A DNA stretch of 64,000 bases from Ensifer sp. MPMI2T (lineage in GTDB: Bacteria > Pseudomonadota > Alphaproteobacteria > Rhizobiales > Rhizobiaceae): contig NZ_SRXN01000002.1 in the NCBI RefSeq assembly GCF_004827385.1, positions 186,001 through 250,000 of the forward strand. Direction: 5' to 3'. Each line of letters starts with the position of its first letter. Positions within the stretch are counted from its first letter, which is position 1. This document shows, piece by piece, positions 16,974 to 27,775 of this stretch. The notes below the pieces were generated by a model. It was not told where the DNA came from. It saw nothing but the letters and a program-made list of their open reading frames with translations, and searched no databases. The position numbers and the translations under genes are program-made.

Positions 16974-18254
16974 CTAGCGCCCCCAGGCCGCATGAATGAG
17001 AGCCTCGACTTCGCTGTTGACGGCGTTCAGCGACTCGATCGCCCGGTCGTAGGTCGCGCGGGTAAAATTCTCCCGGCCGACCTCGTAGAGCGTCTGTTTC
17101 GTCAGGCCGGCGTCCGAGATCGCCGTCGATTTCACCATGGCCGAGGTCAACACGCGATCACCGAACAGCGAGCGCATGAAGCCGACGATCTGCGCCTGCG
17201 GGCCGTCATTGGGCTCGAAGCGGGTGACGAGATAGCGCAGGAAATCGAATTTGAGTTCGCCGCCGGCTTCGCGCACGACGCCGAGCAGGTCCGAGGTCAT
17301 GTAGAGGAACTGGTTCATCGAGGCGACGTCGAGCATCTGAGGATGCACAGTCACGATGACCGAGGTGGAGGCGCAAAGCGCCGAAAGCGTCAGGTAGCCG
17401 AGCTGTGGCGGGCAATCGATGACCACGACGTCGTAGTCGTCGGCAACGCTCGCAAGCGCGGACTGCACCCGGGCGAAGAAGAGCGGGCCGGCATCCGCAC
17501 CGCTCTGGCGGGCACTCAGCGCCTGCGGCGTCGTGTGCTCGAACTCCTGCAGTTCGAGATTGCCCGGCACCAGATCGAGCCCGTCGAAATAGGTCTTGCG
17601 GATGATGTCCTTCAGCGGCCGCGCCTCGGCGTCGTAGCGGATGGCGCCGTAAAGCGTGTCGTTGCCGGTCAGGTCCAGTTCCGGCTGATAGCCGAACAGC
17701 GCCGAAAGCGAGGCCTGCGGGTCGAGATCGACCGCGAGCACCCGGTGGCCGGTCATGGCGAGATACTGGGCAAGATGGACCGACGAGGTCGTCTTGCCGG
17801 ACCCGCCCTTGAAGTTGGTGACGGAGATGACCTGCAGGTGCTCGCCCTTCCCGGCATCGCGCCATTTCAGGTAGCTGCGCGCCTTGGCACCATTGCCCTT
17901 GGCAAGCGCCTGCTCAGCGAGATGGCGGCGAAGCGCATTGATGTCGGAGAGCGAATAGGAGCGTCGCCCGGCGGACCCGGTGTCGGGCTGCGGCCCCTCG
18001 CCCGCCAGCGACAGCTGTCGAAGATAGCCGTCCGAGACGCCGATCAGCTTGGCGGCCTCGCCCGAAGTGAAGCTCCTTAGCGTCTTCATTGCCGTCGGTG
18101 GGAAGAGGCGCTCGCGCATTGCCTTCAACTGCTCGGACAGCGCCCGTGCGTCCGCCGCGATCGCCTCGTCAGCGGGCCTGCGATATCCGGCGCCGGCCGT
18201 CATCACGTCACCGATTGCGCTCACGGCTGCCGCGGCCGATCCCGTCATATCCAT
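16974..18254 (-). CDS. repA: Plasmid partition ATPase RepA (ParA family)
   Basis: A 426-residue ParA ATPase that separates sister plasmids and represses its own operon in repABC systems. The deviant Walker A is FKGGSGKTTSSVHLAQ near residue 150, Walker A' appears in VLAVDLDPQASLSALFG and Walker B in YDVVVIDCPPQLG. An N-terminal helix-turn-helix (FTSGEAAKLIGVSDGYLRQLSLAGEG) is the RepA type. The start 18254 follows GAGGGG; the frame is open further but without a ribosome site. RepB follows after 3 bases. The absence of repC means this pair alone would not replicate a plasmid. Confidence 0.93.
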   Translation of the reverse strand: MDMTGSAAAAVSAIGDVMTAGAGYRRPADEAIAADARALSEQLKAMRERLFPPTAMKTLRSFTSGEAAKLIGVSDGYLRQLSLAGEGPQPDTGSAGRRSYSLSDINALRRHLAEQALAKGNGAKARSYLKWRDAGKGEHLQVISVTNFKGGSGKTTSSVHLAQYLAMTGHRVLAVDLDPQASLSALFGYQPELDLTGNDTLYGAIRYDAEARPLKDIIRKTYFDGLDLVPGNLELQEFEHTTPQALSARQSGADAGPLFFARVQSALASVADDYDVVVIDCPPQLGYLTLSALCASTSVIVTVHPQMLDVASMNQFLYMTSDLLGVVREAGGELKFDFLRYLVTRFEPNDGPQAQIVGFMRSLFGDRVLTSAMVKSTAISDAGLTKQTLYEVGRENFTRATYDRAIESLNAVNSEVEALIHAAWGR

Positions 18255-18401
18255 CGTCAAATCCCCTCGTGCCTTGCGCCTCCGGCGGCCAACGGCCGGC
18301 AACAGCCATCCCTTCGCCGGCCGCAAAATGCGCCCGCCGCATTCCTTAACAGAGCAATCGCCGAACTACGCTGAAATATTGAATATGCGATCTGATCCGT
18401 T

Positions 18402-18421
18402 AGAGGAATGATTCATCCTCT
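18402..18421. promoter_or_regulatory. Palindrome upstream of repA
   Basis: AGAGGA and TCCTCT flank an 8-base centre ATGATTCA. It lies between the fuconate dehydratase stop and repA, and could be a RepA operator or a weak terminator; there is no T-run. Confidence 0.35.
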
Positions 18422-18460
18422 GATTCGCGTCAAGCCATTTCTCTCCGGCGAGGCCTGCCG

Positions 18461-19738
18461 CTATACGCGATAGGAGTAATCCGCGATCGATTGCGGCTTC
18501 ATCTCGATCGAAAATCCCGGCCGCCGAGGCGGCATGTAGGCGGCATTTCTGATGACGCACGGATCGACAAAATGCTCGTGCAGGTGGGCGACATATTCGA
18601 TCACGCGCCCATCCTTCGCCCCGGACACGGCGACATGGTCGATCATCGACAGGTGCTGCACGTATTCGCACAAGCCAACGCCGCCCGCATGCGGCCAGAC
18701 CGGCAGCCCGTATTTCGCCGCCATCAGGAGCACGGCCAGGACCTCGTTCAGCCCGCCTAGGCGGCAAGCGTCGACCTGCACGATATCGATCGCGCCTTCG
18801 GCGATGAACTGCTTGAACAGGATGCGGTTCTGGCACATTTCGCCGGTCGCGACCTTGATCGGGGCGATCGCCTCGCGGATCTTGCGGTGGCCGGCGACAT
18901 CATCCGGACTCGTCGGCTCCTCGATGAAGAAGGGCTTGGCGAAGGCGAGCGCCCTCACCCAGTCGATCGCCTCCGTGACCTCCCAGACCTGGTTGGCGTC
19001 GATCATCAGGTAGCGATCGGGACCGATCACCTCGCGAGCGATCGTCAGCCGGCGGATGTCGTCGGCGAGGTCACGCCCGACCTTCATCTTGACGTGGTTG
19101 AAGCCCGCATCGACCGCCTCCTGCGCAAGGCGCCTCAGCTTCTCGTCGTCGTAGCCGAGCCAGCCGGCGGACGTCGTGTAGCAGGGATAGCCCTCGCGCT
19201 CGAGCGTCGCGATCCGCTCGGCCTTGCCGGGCTCGGCGCGTCTGAGAATGTCGACCGCCTCGTCGCGCGTCAGCGCGTCGGTCAGGTAGCGGTAGTCGAC
19301 GATATCGGCGATCTCTTCCGCGGACATGTCTGCAACAAGCCGCCAGACCGGCTTTCCGGCATCCCTGGCGATCAGGTCCCAGACGGCATTGACGATCGCT
19401 CCGGTCGCCAAGTGAATCGCACCCTTCTCCGGGCCGATCCAGCGCAACTGGCTGTCACCGGTCAGATTCCGCCAGAACAGCCCCGGCTGGCGGAGAATGT
19501 CCTCGATCTCCTGACCGACGACCAGATGCCGCATGGCCCTGATCGCCAGACAGCAGATGTCGTTGCCGCGGCCGATGGTGAAGGTGAGGCCGTGACCGGA
19601 GAGATCCGGCCGGTCGGTGTCGAGGATGACATAGGCGGCCGAATAGTCGGGGTCCGGATTCATCGCATCCGAACCGTCAAGGCTTTGGGAGGTGGGAAAG
19701 CGCAGGTCAAAGACGCGGAGATCGACGATGCGGGTCAT
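18461..19738 (-). CDS. L-fuconate dehydratase (enolase superfamily)
   Basis: A 425-residue enolase-superfamily enzyme that dehydrates L-fuconate to 2-keto-3-deoxy-L-fuconate. The N-terminal RFPTSQSLDGSDAMNPDPDYSAAYV is the hallmark of fuconate dehydratases. The KMK motif near residue 210 supplies the catalytic lysine, metal ligands are the Asp of MIDANQ, Glu of IEEPTSP and Glu of ATGEMCQN, and the general His is in WPHAGGVGLCEYVQH. Start 19738 follows GGGAG. It lies 112 bases downstream of a sugar ABC transporter operon on the same strand, which probably imports its sugar precursor. Confidence 0.9.
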   Translation of the reverse strand: MTRIVDLRVFDLRFPTSQSLDGSDAMNPDPDYSAAYVILDTDRPDLSGHGLTFTIGRGNDICCLAIRAMRHLVVGQEIEDILRQPGLFWRNLTGDSQLRWIGPEKGAIHLATGAIVNAVWDLIARDAGKPVWRLVADMSAEEIADIVDYRYLTDALTRDEAVDILRRAEPGKAERIATLEREGYPCYTTSAGWLGYDDEKLRRLAQEAVDAGFNHVKMKVGRDLADDIRRLTIAREVIGPDRYLMIDANQVWEVTEAIDWVRALAFAKPFFIEEPTSPDDVAGHRKIREAIAPIKVATGEMCQNRILFKQFIAEGAIDIVQVDACRLGGLNEVLAVLLMAAKYGLPVWPHAGGVGLCEYVQHLSMIDHVAVSGAKDGRVIEYVAHLHEHFVDPCVIRNAAYMPPRRPGFSIEMKPQSIADYSYRV

Positions 19739-19850
19739 GGCATGCTCCCGGAGTGCATTCGTCGCCAAAAGGGGCGCGGTTGGGGATGATATCACTCCGC
19801 GGCAGCGACATGGATCCTTCAGACTCGAACCATGGTCTGCTGCCGCGACG

Positions 19851-20843
19851 TCACCGGTTCGGCGGCGTGCGGCCATAGAGGAGCAGCATGACGATGATGA
19901 CGACGCCGTAGACGATCTGGCGGCCCGCTTCGGGCATCTGCATTACCGAGAGAATCGATTGCAAGAGCGTGATCAGGATCACGCCGGCGACCGTGCCCAG
20001 ATAGGAGCCGCGACCGCCAAGGATCGAGGTGCCACCGAGCACGACGGCAGCGATCGCCGGGAGCAGATAGGCGTCGCCCATCGCCTGCGCCGCCTTCGAG
20101 GAATAGCCGGCGAGCAGTACGCCGCCGAAGGCGCTGAGCGCGCCCGAGATCGCAAAGGCGATCATGACGACGCGCCGCGTATCGACCCCCGAAAGGTAGG
20201 CCGCGCGTTCACTGTTGCCGATACCGTAAACCGCCCGGCCGAAGGAGGTGCGTGTAAACAGGAACACCATCATGGCGCTGATCGCGACCCAGACGAGGAT
20301 GGCGTTCGGCAGGCCTGGAATGACGAACCCGGTCGCGAGCCAGCGCACCGCCGGCGGCGCGGAGTCCTGCGGCGAGAAGCCGCCGGTGTAGACGACCATC
20401 AGGCCCTGAGCGACGACATTTGTCGCGAGCGTGACGATCATCGACGGTATGCGCAGATAGGCGACGCCAAATCCATTCAGCAGGCCGAAGGCCGCGCCGC
20501 AGAGGATTCCGAACGGAATGGCGATCACCGGTCCCATGCCTCCGAAGCTGGCGGCGGCACAGGCCATCATCGCGCCGGTCGTCATCACCCAGGGGACGGA
20601 AAGATCGATGTGGCCGAGCAGAATAACGACCATGATGCCGGCGGCCACGACCCCGAGGAACGAAGCGACTTTGAGCTGTTGCAGGAGGTAGTTGAGCGAC
20701 AGGAAATTGCTGGAATAGAGGCTGCTCAGAAAAAGCAGCAGAAGGATGCAGCCGAAGGCGGTGAGCACGGCCGGATCGGCGCGGCGGAGGAATGCCGGCA
20801 GCCGGGTCCTGATCGAGATGCGATTCTCGGATGTGTCGCTCAT
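19851..20843 (-). CDS. Sugar ABC transporter permease
   Basis: A 330-residue permease of the CUT2 (ribose/rhamnose) class, with eight or more hydrophobic helices and the family segment AVVLGGTSILGGRGSYLGTVAGVILITLLQS near residues 265-295. It starts at 20843 and overlaps the preceding permease by four bases (ATGA); an upstream extension of the frame lies inside that gene. With the second permease it should form a heterodimeric channel. The substrate is inferred, from the fuconate dehydratase downstream, to be L-fucose or a related deoxy sugar. Confidence 0.9.
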   Translation of the reverse strand: MSDTSENRISIRTRLPAFLRRADPAVLTAFGCILLLLFLSSLYSSNFLSLNYLLQQLKVASFLGVVAAGIMVVILLGHIDLSVPWVMTTGAMMACAAASFGGMGPVIAIPFGILCGAAFGLLNGFGVAYLRIPSMIVTLATNVVAQGLMVVYTGGFSPQDSAPPAVRWLATGFVIPGLPNAILVWVAISAMMVFLFTRTSFGRAVYGIGNSERAAYLSGVDTRRVVMIAFAISGALSAFGGVLLAGYSSKAAQAMGDAYLLPAIAAVVLGGTSILGGRGSYLGTVAGVILITLLQSILSVMQMPEAGRQIVYGVVIIVMLLLYGRTPPNR

Positions 20844-21816
20844 TGGAACCAGTCCAGCCGGTTGCGCACCCGCAGCAGGGCCAGGGAGCCGATGCTGACC
20901 GCGATCATCAGGACGACACCCTGGAGCAACGGCTGCCACAGCGGATCGACGTCGAAAACGAACAACATATCACCGGTCGTGCGGGCGGCGAAGGCGCCGA
21001 AGATCGCGCCGACGGCGCTGCCGCGCCCGCCATAGAGCGAGACACCGCCCAGCACGACCGCTGCGATCGACCAGAGCGTATAGCCGCTGCCGCTGGCATA
21101 GGCCGCCTCTCCGGTATAGGTGAAGAAGGTCAGGAACAGTCCGCCCATCGCCGCGAGCAATCCGGCGAGCGTATAGGCTGCAAACTTGCCGCGCCGGATC
21201 GGCACGCCCGACATGAAGGCCGCCTGCTCGGACGAGCCGGCCGCATAGGCGGCCCTGCCAAGCCTTGATCGCCGGAAGGGCAGCCAGACCAGGAGAACCG
21301 CCGCCGCCAGCGCCACCAGGCTCGACGGGATCACGCCGAAGAGGCGGCCGGTCAGCGCATCCGCGAGGTCCTCGTTGACGGAGCCGCCGGGGAAGGGCCT
21401 CAGCAGCAGCGCCAGGCCGAAATAGACCGCCCCGGTCGCGATCGTCGCGACGATCGGCTGCAGTCGTCCATAGATTACCAAAAGCCCGTTGATCGCGCCG
21501 CAGACCATGCCCGCCGCAAGGACGGCAACGACGCCCAATGCGGTCGGCAGCGGTTCGCCGACGACGATCCAGGATGCCAGGCAATTGGTCAGGATGAAAA
21601 TCATGCCGACCGACAGATCGATGCCCGCCGTGATCACCACCAGCGTCTGGGCCATGGCGACGAAGGCGAACAGCACGCCCTTGTTGGCGGCGGTCTGAGC
21701 CACGTTGGCCGTCAGCCCGGCCGGGTGGTTGGCGATGTAGACGGCAAACATCAGGAGAAAGATCGCGAGCCCCATGAGTGTCCCGCGTTGCTCATTCAAC
21801 CAGTAGCGCCATTCGC

Positions 21817-21820
<4 letters not shown>
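20840..21820 (-). CDS. Sugar ABC transporter permease
   Basis: A 326-residue CUT2 permease with about nine hydrophobic helices and the conserved SIAAVVLGGVSLYGGRGSAVGAIFGAF block near residues 250-276, which matches the same block in the partner permease. It overlaps the ATPase gene upstream and the second permease downstream by four bases each, so the three are translationally coupled. Confidence 0.9.
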
Positions 21821-23370
<1,550 letters not shown>

Positions 23371-23440
23371 CCGTTGCCTCGGCTGCCGCAATTTTCGCGC
23401 GTGTCGCGCCTGAGCGCGACATGCGGATCAGGAAGGACCG

Positions 23441-24565
23441 CTATTGGTTTTCCTTCGTCTGCCCCATGATCTCCTGGGCGGTGAAGTTGATACCGCAGGT
23501 AGGGAAGGCGTTGCCGACGAAGAAGTTGTCCGACTGGTCGGGATAGAAGTCCTGTCCTTCCTTGAAGTTCGGGTCCTCGACGATCGCCAGCGGCAGCTTG
23601 ATCGACTGCGGCACCACCTGTCCCTCGAGTGCGGCGATTGCCGTCTTGATGGCAACTGCCACCTGCGCTGGGCCGGTGCCGGCCGACGAGCACTTCAGCC
23701 CTTCGTCGGCATGTTTGGCGCAGAACTTGCGGAAGCCGTTCTCGGTCTCGCCGCCGAAGGGAACGAAGGGATGACCGGCGTCGATCATCGCCTGCACGAC
23801 GCCAGTGTCACCGCCCTGTGCGGTGATGCCGTCGAATTTTTTGTGAACGGCAATCGCATCGGCGGTCGCCTTTTGCGCCGTCGGGTCGTCCCACTTGCCG
23901 ATCACCTCGACGACGTCCCATTTCTTGCCAGTCGAAGCGAAGGTCTCATGAATGCCGTTGTGGCGATCGGTATCGACCGACGTGCCCGCGACACCGCGCA
24001 CCTCAAGGATCTTGCCGCCCTCCGGAAGATGCTTGGCGAGCCAGTTCGCCCAGAGCACGCCGAGGCCCTTCTGGTCGACGTTGACGTTGATCGCGTCTTC
24101 GGTGTCGAGAATGTTGTCGAAGGCGACCAGCACGACGCCCGCTTGCTTGGCGCGCTTGATGACCGGCCCGAAGGCGGTCGGGTTCTGGGCGTTGACGATA
24201 ATCGCGTCATAACCGGAGTCGATGAAATTGTTGATCGCAGAGATCTGCGCCGGCACGTCCTCGCCGGTGGAGACGACCTTGAACTCCTTGAGCTTCGCCG
24301 CGACGTCCGTTTGCGCGGCATAGGCCTTGGCCGTCTGGATCATCTGGATGCGCCACGTATTGGCGATGAAGCCGTTGGCGAGCGCGATCCGATACGGACC
24401 ATCCTTTTTGGGAAACTTGAAGAATTTGGTTTCAGCCGTCCAGGGCGCGAAACAATCCGGTTCGGCCGCCGGCCCGCTGACGATTTCGGGTTCGGCATAT
24501 GTTGTCGTCGATAGAAGCGTCAGCGCAGCGGCCGTGAGAATGCCGCCGACGAATGTTCTGGTCAT
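23441..24565 (-). CDS. Sugar ABC transporter substrate-binding protein
   Basis: A 374-residue periplasmic binding protein of the ribose-binding (Peripla_BP_4) family. The signal peptide covers about residues 1-24 (TYAEP cleavage region), and the ligand-binding fold is seen in DGPYRIALANGFIANTWRIQ and DAIIVNAQNPTAFGPVIKRAKQAGVVLVAFDN. The start 24565 follows GGGAGG. It is the first gene of the transporter operon; the leader is about 345 bases long and includes a full RIME element, with a perfect palindromic operator upstream. Confidence 0.9.
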   Translation of the reverse strand: MTRTFVGGILTAAALTLLSTTTYAEPEIVSGPAAEPDCFAPWTAETKFFKFPKKDGPYRIALANGFIANTWRIQMIQTAKAYAAQTDVAAKLKEFKVVSTGEDVPAQISAINNFIDSGYDAIIVNAQNPTAFGPVIKRAKQAGVVLVAFDNILDTEDAINVNVDQKGLGVLWANWLAKHLPEGGKILEVRGVAGTSVDTDRHNGIHETFASTGKKWDVVEVIGKWDDPTAQKATADAIAVHKKFDGITAQGGDTGVVQAMIDAGHPFVPFGGETENGFRKFCAKHADEGLKCSSAGTGPAQVAVAIKTAIAALEGQVVPQSIKLPLAIVEDPNFKEGQDFYPDQSDNFFVGNAFPTCGINFTAQEIMGQTKENQ

Positions 24566-24670
24566 CGAATTCCCTCCCATTTGTGGTTATGCGGGACAGG
24601 GCATCGAAACAGGGGCCGTTAGAGCGTCCCGCTTTGGGTGGAATCACGAAAAGCGTCCTAGTGCGTTCAC

Positions 24671-24775
24671 TACAGCGCCGCGCGCCTTACCAGACGCGCA
24701 AAGGACGCTGTAGTCCTTTGAAGTGCTGCATGTTTTGATCCTTAAATCGGCTACGATTTAAGGAAACATGCAGTA
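24671..24775 (+). repeat. RIME-type repeat, complete copy
   Basis: A full forward copy with both palindromes: TACAGCGCCGCGCG to GGACGCTGTAG, then CCTTAAATCGG paired with CGATTTAAGG between CTGCATGTTT and AAACATGCAG. It lies in the predicted leader of the sugar transporter mRNA, on the opposite strand to its transcription. Confidence 0.9.
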
Positions 24776-24909
24776 GAGCGCACCAGGATCTAGACGTCGA
24801 GCATTTGCCGCAGGCAGCGCCTGCGCTCGTTGCCAATCCGGCACGACATGTCGATACGCGAGTCCGGTGACGTCAGACAGGTCTCCTCCCGAAACGTCAC
24901 AGGCAGGGA

Positions 24910-24923
24910 TGGTAGCGCTACCA
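24910..24923. promoter_or_regulatory. LacI-family operator palindrome
   Basis: TGGTAGCGCTACCA is a perfect 14-bp palindrome with the central CG typical of LacI-family operators. It lies in the gap between the LacI gene's stop and the substrate-binding protein gene, upstream of the transporter operon. The remainder of the 398-base gap holds only the RIME repeat. Confidence 0.75.
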
Positions 24924-24963
24924 ACAGGCATTGTAAAGCGGCGCATTCTGATCGCATTGCGGG

Positions 24964-26031
24964 TCAGAGCGCGGGTACCGCCGGGCGCATGGTGCTCTCG
25001 CGCATCTTCAACTCGAAACCCAAGTCCACGACCGTTCGTTGTGGCCGTTTGCCGGCAATGGCGGCCCGCGCCATGGCGATGGCGCGCCGTCCGATCTCGT
25101 ACCGTGGGGTGCGTACGCTGGTGATGGAAGGCGACGCCACCTCCATCATTTCCAGATCGTTGAAGCCGGCTATGCCGATTTGAGCTGGAACCTGCAAACC
25201 TGCGCGGTGGCAGGCGAAGAGGACGCCGAGCGCCACGTCGTCATTGTTGCAGATGACCGCGTCTAGATCCGGGGTCCCTTCGAGCGCCTTGTGAAATAGG
25301 CTTACCCCCATCGACACGCTCGAGGGCGAAGTCGTTGTCGTCACGAGTGCTGCATCGAAACGGCCGGCTTCGCGCATCACCGCCTCGTAACCTGCGAGAC
25401 GCCGGCGCGAACGCGGATCCATGCGGGCGCCAAGAAATCCTATGCGCTTGCAGCCGACATCGATCATGTGCCGCGCCACCGCCTTGCCGGCCTCCAGGTG
25501 CGAAAAGCCGATCATCATGTCGACCGGATCCGGCCCGATCTCCATGATCTGCACGACCGGACAGCCTGCCTCTTCCAGCATCTGCCGCGTCGTCGGCCCC
25601 TGGTCTATGCCGGAAACGATCAGTGCCGACGGACGCTGGCCGAGGAAGACCCTCAGCAGGCGCTCCTCCTCATCATCGGAATAATGCGTGTTGCCGAACT
25701 GAATCTGCAGCGGGCAATCCCCCAGGCCATCGTGGATGCCGCGCAAGACTTCGGCAAAGACATTGTTCGTCAGCGACGGAACCAGCACACCGATGACGTC
25801 GGCGCGCGCCGAGGCGAGCGCACGCGCGCTCGGGTTCGGCACGTAGCCCAGCTCGTCGACGGCCGCGGCGATGCGCTGGCGCAACTCCGGCGATACGCGC
25901 TCGGGATCGCGCAGCGCCCGCGAAACCGTGATGCTGCCGACTCCGGCGAGACCCGCAACATCCGCGAGCGTCGGGCGGCCGCTGCCACGCCGCGATCGGT
26001 TCCTGACTTCGCTGTCGTTTGACGACGCCAC
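24964..26031 (-). CDS. LacI-family transcriptional regulator
   Basis: About 355 residues. The N-terminal helix-turn-helix with hinge is RPTLADVAGLAGVGSITVSRALRDPERVS followed by LGYVPNPSARALAS, closest in form to gluconate-type GntR regulators. A periplasmic-binding-like effector domain follows. The GTG at 26031 is preceded by GAGGCGG at a good distance; the frame is open to an ATG at 26106 with no ribosome site, so the start is uncertain. It lies upstream of the sugar transporter operon on the same strand and presumably represses it through the palindrome at 24910-24923. Confidence 0.88.
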   Translation of the reverse strand: MASSNDSEVRNRSRRGSGRPTLADVAGLAGVGSITVSRALRDPERVSPELRQRIAAAVDELGYVPNPSARALASARADVIGVLVPSLTNNVFAEVLRGIHDGLGDCPLQIQFGNTHYSDDEEERLLRVFLGQRPSALIVSGIDQGPTTRQMLEEAGCPVVQIMEIGPDPVDMMIGFSHLEAGKAVARHMIDVGCKRIGFLGARMDPRSRRRLAGYEAVMREAGRFDAALVTTTTSPSSVSMGVSLFHKALEGTPDLDAVICNNDDVALGVLFACHRAGLQVPAQIGIAGFNDLEMMEVASPSITSVRTPRYEIGRRAIAMARAAIAGKRPQRTVVDLGFELKMRESTMRPAVPAL

Positions 26032-26244
26032 ACCCCGCCTCAATCTGGCCCAACGGCGATACTCGCCGCGCGGGGAGAATTGCGCATGGCCTAGCGCTCC
26101 CCTCATCCGACTATCTTACGGCATGGCAGGAAAGGAAAGAACTCTGTCGCGCGGCAACGGCTCTGCGAGTCGGCATGGATCAAACACTAATCGCCAGGCA
26201 ACGAAACAGCGCGGCAGGACGGCCGCGCTGTTTCGCAATCCAGC

Positions 26245-26350
26245 CTACTGCATGTATCCTTAAATCGTACCCGATTTAAGGATAAAAACATGTAGCAATT
26301 CAAAATGCTGCAGCGTCCTTTGCGCGTCTGATAAGGCGCGCGGCGCTGTA
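26245..26350 (-). repeat. RIME-type repeat, complete copy
   Basis: A full reverse copy: CTACTGCATG, then CCTTAAATCG paired with CGATTTAAGG, then GCGTCCTTTGCGCG and CGCGCGGCGCTGTAG. It fills most of the space between the LacI gene start (26031) and the small conserved gene ending at 26358; nothing else was seen in that 326-base gap. Confidence 0.9.
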
Positions 26351-26357
26351 GACACTG

Positions 26358-26741
26358 TCACTCAGCGTGAAGCGGCTGATTGAAACGGTCGGCAAAAGCT
26401 TCGATCGAACCGCGCCCGAAACGCCTCAGCCGGCGCCTGACCAGAACGGACATGACGCGGGCGGCGGTGGAAAAGGTCATCTCGTCGAGCGGGCCTTCGC
26501 CGTTCCAGGGCTTGCTCAGCCGATCGGTGACGATGCCGAGCATGTTGGCGGGCATGATATCGGTGCAAGGTTTCATCCAATCGAAAACCTCGCTGATCGA
26601 CAGGACCTTGCCTTCGTAGAGTACGGTCGGTTCAGGCATTCCCTCATCCCAGTCGTCATAGGCCTCGAGTGCGTCTCGAAACAGATTCTGCAGGGTGATC
26701 GGGGCGTGCCCTTCGTAAAGGGCGGGCAGGAAATTCGTCAT
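26358..26741 (-). CDS. Uncharacterised 127-residue protein
   Basis: A soluble, acidic protein with an excellent ribosome site GGAGGAGA before ATG 26741; the open frame extends to 26870 but without one. I do not recognise the family. It contains no signal peptide or membrane helix. Conserved-looking segments are LQNLFRDALEAYDDWDEGMPEPTVLYEGKVLSISEVFDWMKPCTDIMPANM and an Arg-rich stretch VLVRRRLRRFGRGS. It is isolated between RIME and the urt operon. Confidence 0.75.
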   Translation of the reverse strand: MTNFLPALYEGHAPITLQNLFRDALEAYDDWDEGMPEPTVLYEGKVLSISEVFDWMKPCTDIMPANMLGIVTDRLSKPWNGEGPLDEMTFSTAARVMSVLVRRRLRRFGRGSIEAFADRFNQPLHAE

Positions 26742-27054
26742 TAGGGTCTCCTCCGATTGGGTAGGCCGGAAACGCGAAATGGCCAATTCTGTCAGCAGTA
26801 ACGGATTGTGATGCTCCTTCATAAAACGTGCAGCGGCAGTATGGTTCAAAGCAACGGGTAGCGCAAACACAATCGATTAAAACACTGTATTTTTTACCGC
26901 GCTCCGAGGGCAAGACATCCTTCGAAGAAGGCGCAAGCAGCTGAATTTCGGGAATAATTTACCCTGTGGAGAACAGTTAGGGCTTGTCGAGCATTGTTTT
27001 CGATCAGGCGGCCCGTGGACCCGAACAGAATGGACGAATCAATAGGTCCTGAGC
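26742..27054. other. Intergenic stretch with no recognised element
   Basis: AT-richer than its surroundings. It lies between the end of urtE and the start of the 127-residue gene, both on the minus strand. No repeat, hairpin terminator or small gene was seen. Confidence 0.5.
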
Positions 27055-27750
27055 CTAGACGGTCAGATGCCGGCGCGCCTCCGGCGTATCCAGCGTCTCG
27101 GCTGGTCCCTCATGCACGAAAGCACCGCGGTCCATGATGTAGACGTGATCGGCAAGCTCGCGGCAGAAGTCGAGATATTGCTCGACGAGCAGGATCGCCA
27201 TGCCGGTCGAATCCCGCAAGTATTTGATCGCCCGGCCGATATCCTTGATGATCGATGGCTGGATACCTTCGGTCGGCTCGTCGAGGACCAGGATCTTGGG
27301 TCGCATGACGAGCGCCCGGCCGATGGCGAGCTGCTGCTGCTGGCCGCCGGACAGGTCGCCGCCGCGCCGGCCGAGCATGGATTTCAGCACCGGAAACAGG
27401 TTGAAGATGTCCTCGGGTATCGAGCGATCGGCTCGCTTCAGCGGCGCATAACCGGTTTCGAGATTCTCCCTGACGCTGAGCAAGGGGAAAATCTCGCGGC
27501 CCTGCGGCACGTAACCGACGCCGAGCTTTGCCCGGCGAAAGGGCGCCATGCCATCGAGCGCGGCGCCGTTGAAGGAGATCGCGCCGCTCGTCACCGGATG
27601 CTGGCCGGTGATCGCTCGTAGGAGACTCGACTTGCCGACGCCGTTGCGCCCGAGCACGCAGGTGATCTTTCCCATCTCCGCCCTGATCGAGACATTGCGC
27701 AGAGCCTGCGCTGCGCCGTAGTGAAGGCTGACGTTTTCGACGGTCAACAT
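27055..27750 (-). CDS. urtE: Urea ABC transporter ATP-binding protein UrtE
   Basis: A 231-residue LivF-type ATPase. Walker A is GRNGVGKSSLLRAI, the signature is LSGGQQQQLAIGRAL and Walker B is ILVLDEPTEGIQPSII; the EGIQPSII and VEQYLDFCRELAD segments are typical of UrtE rather than amino-acid LivF. With UrtD it powers high-affinity urea uptake at low nitrogen. It is the last gene of the operon, 25 bases after urtD. Confidence 0.93.
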   Translation of the reverse strand: MLTVENVSLHYGAAQALRNVSIRAEMGKITCVLGRNGVGKSSLLRAITGQHPVTSGAISFNGAALDGMAPFRRAKLGVGYVPQGREIFPLLSVRENLETGYAPLKRADRSIPEDIFNLFPVLKSMLGRRGGDLSGGQQQQLAIGRALVMRPKILVLDEPTEGIQPSIIKDIGRAIKYLRDSTGMAILLVEQYLDFCRELADHVYIMDRGAFVHEGPAETLDTPEARRHLTV

Positions 27751-27775
27751 GGATTGTTCCTTCCCCTCGTCTCGC

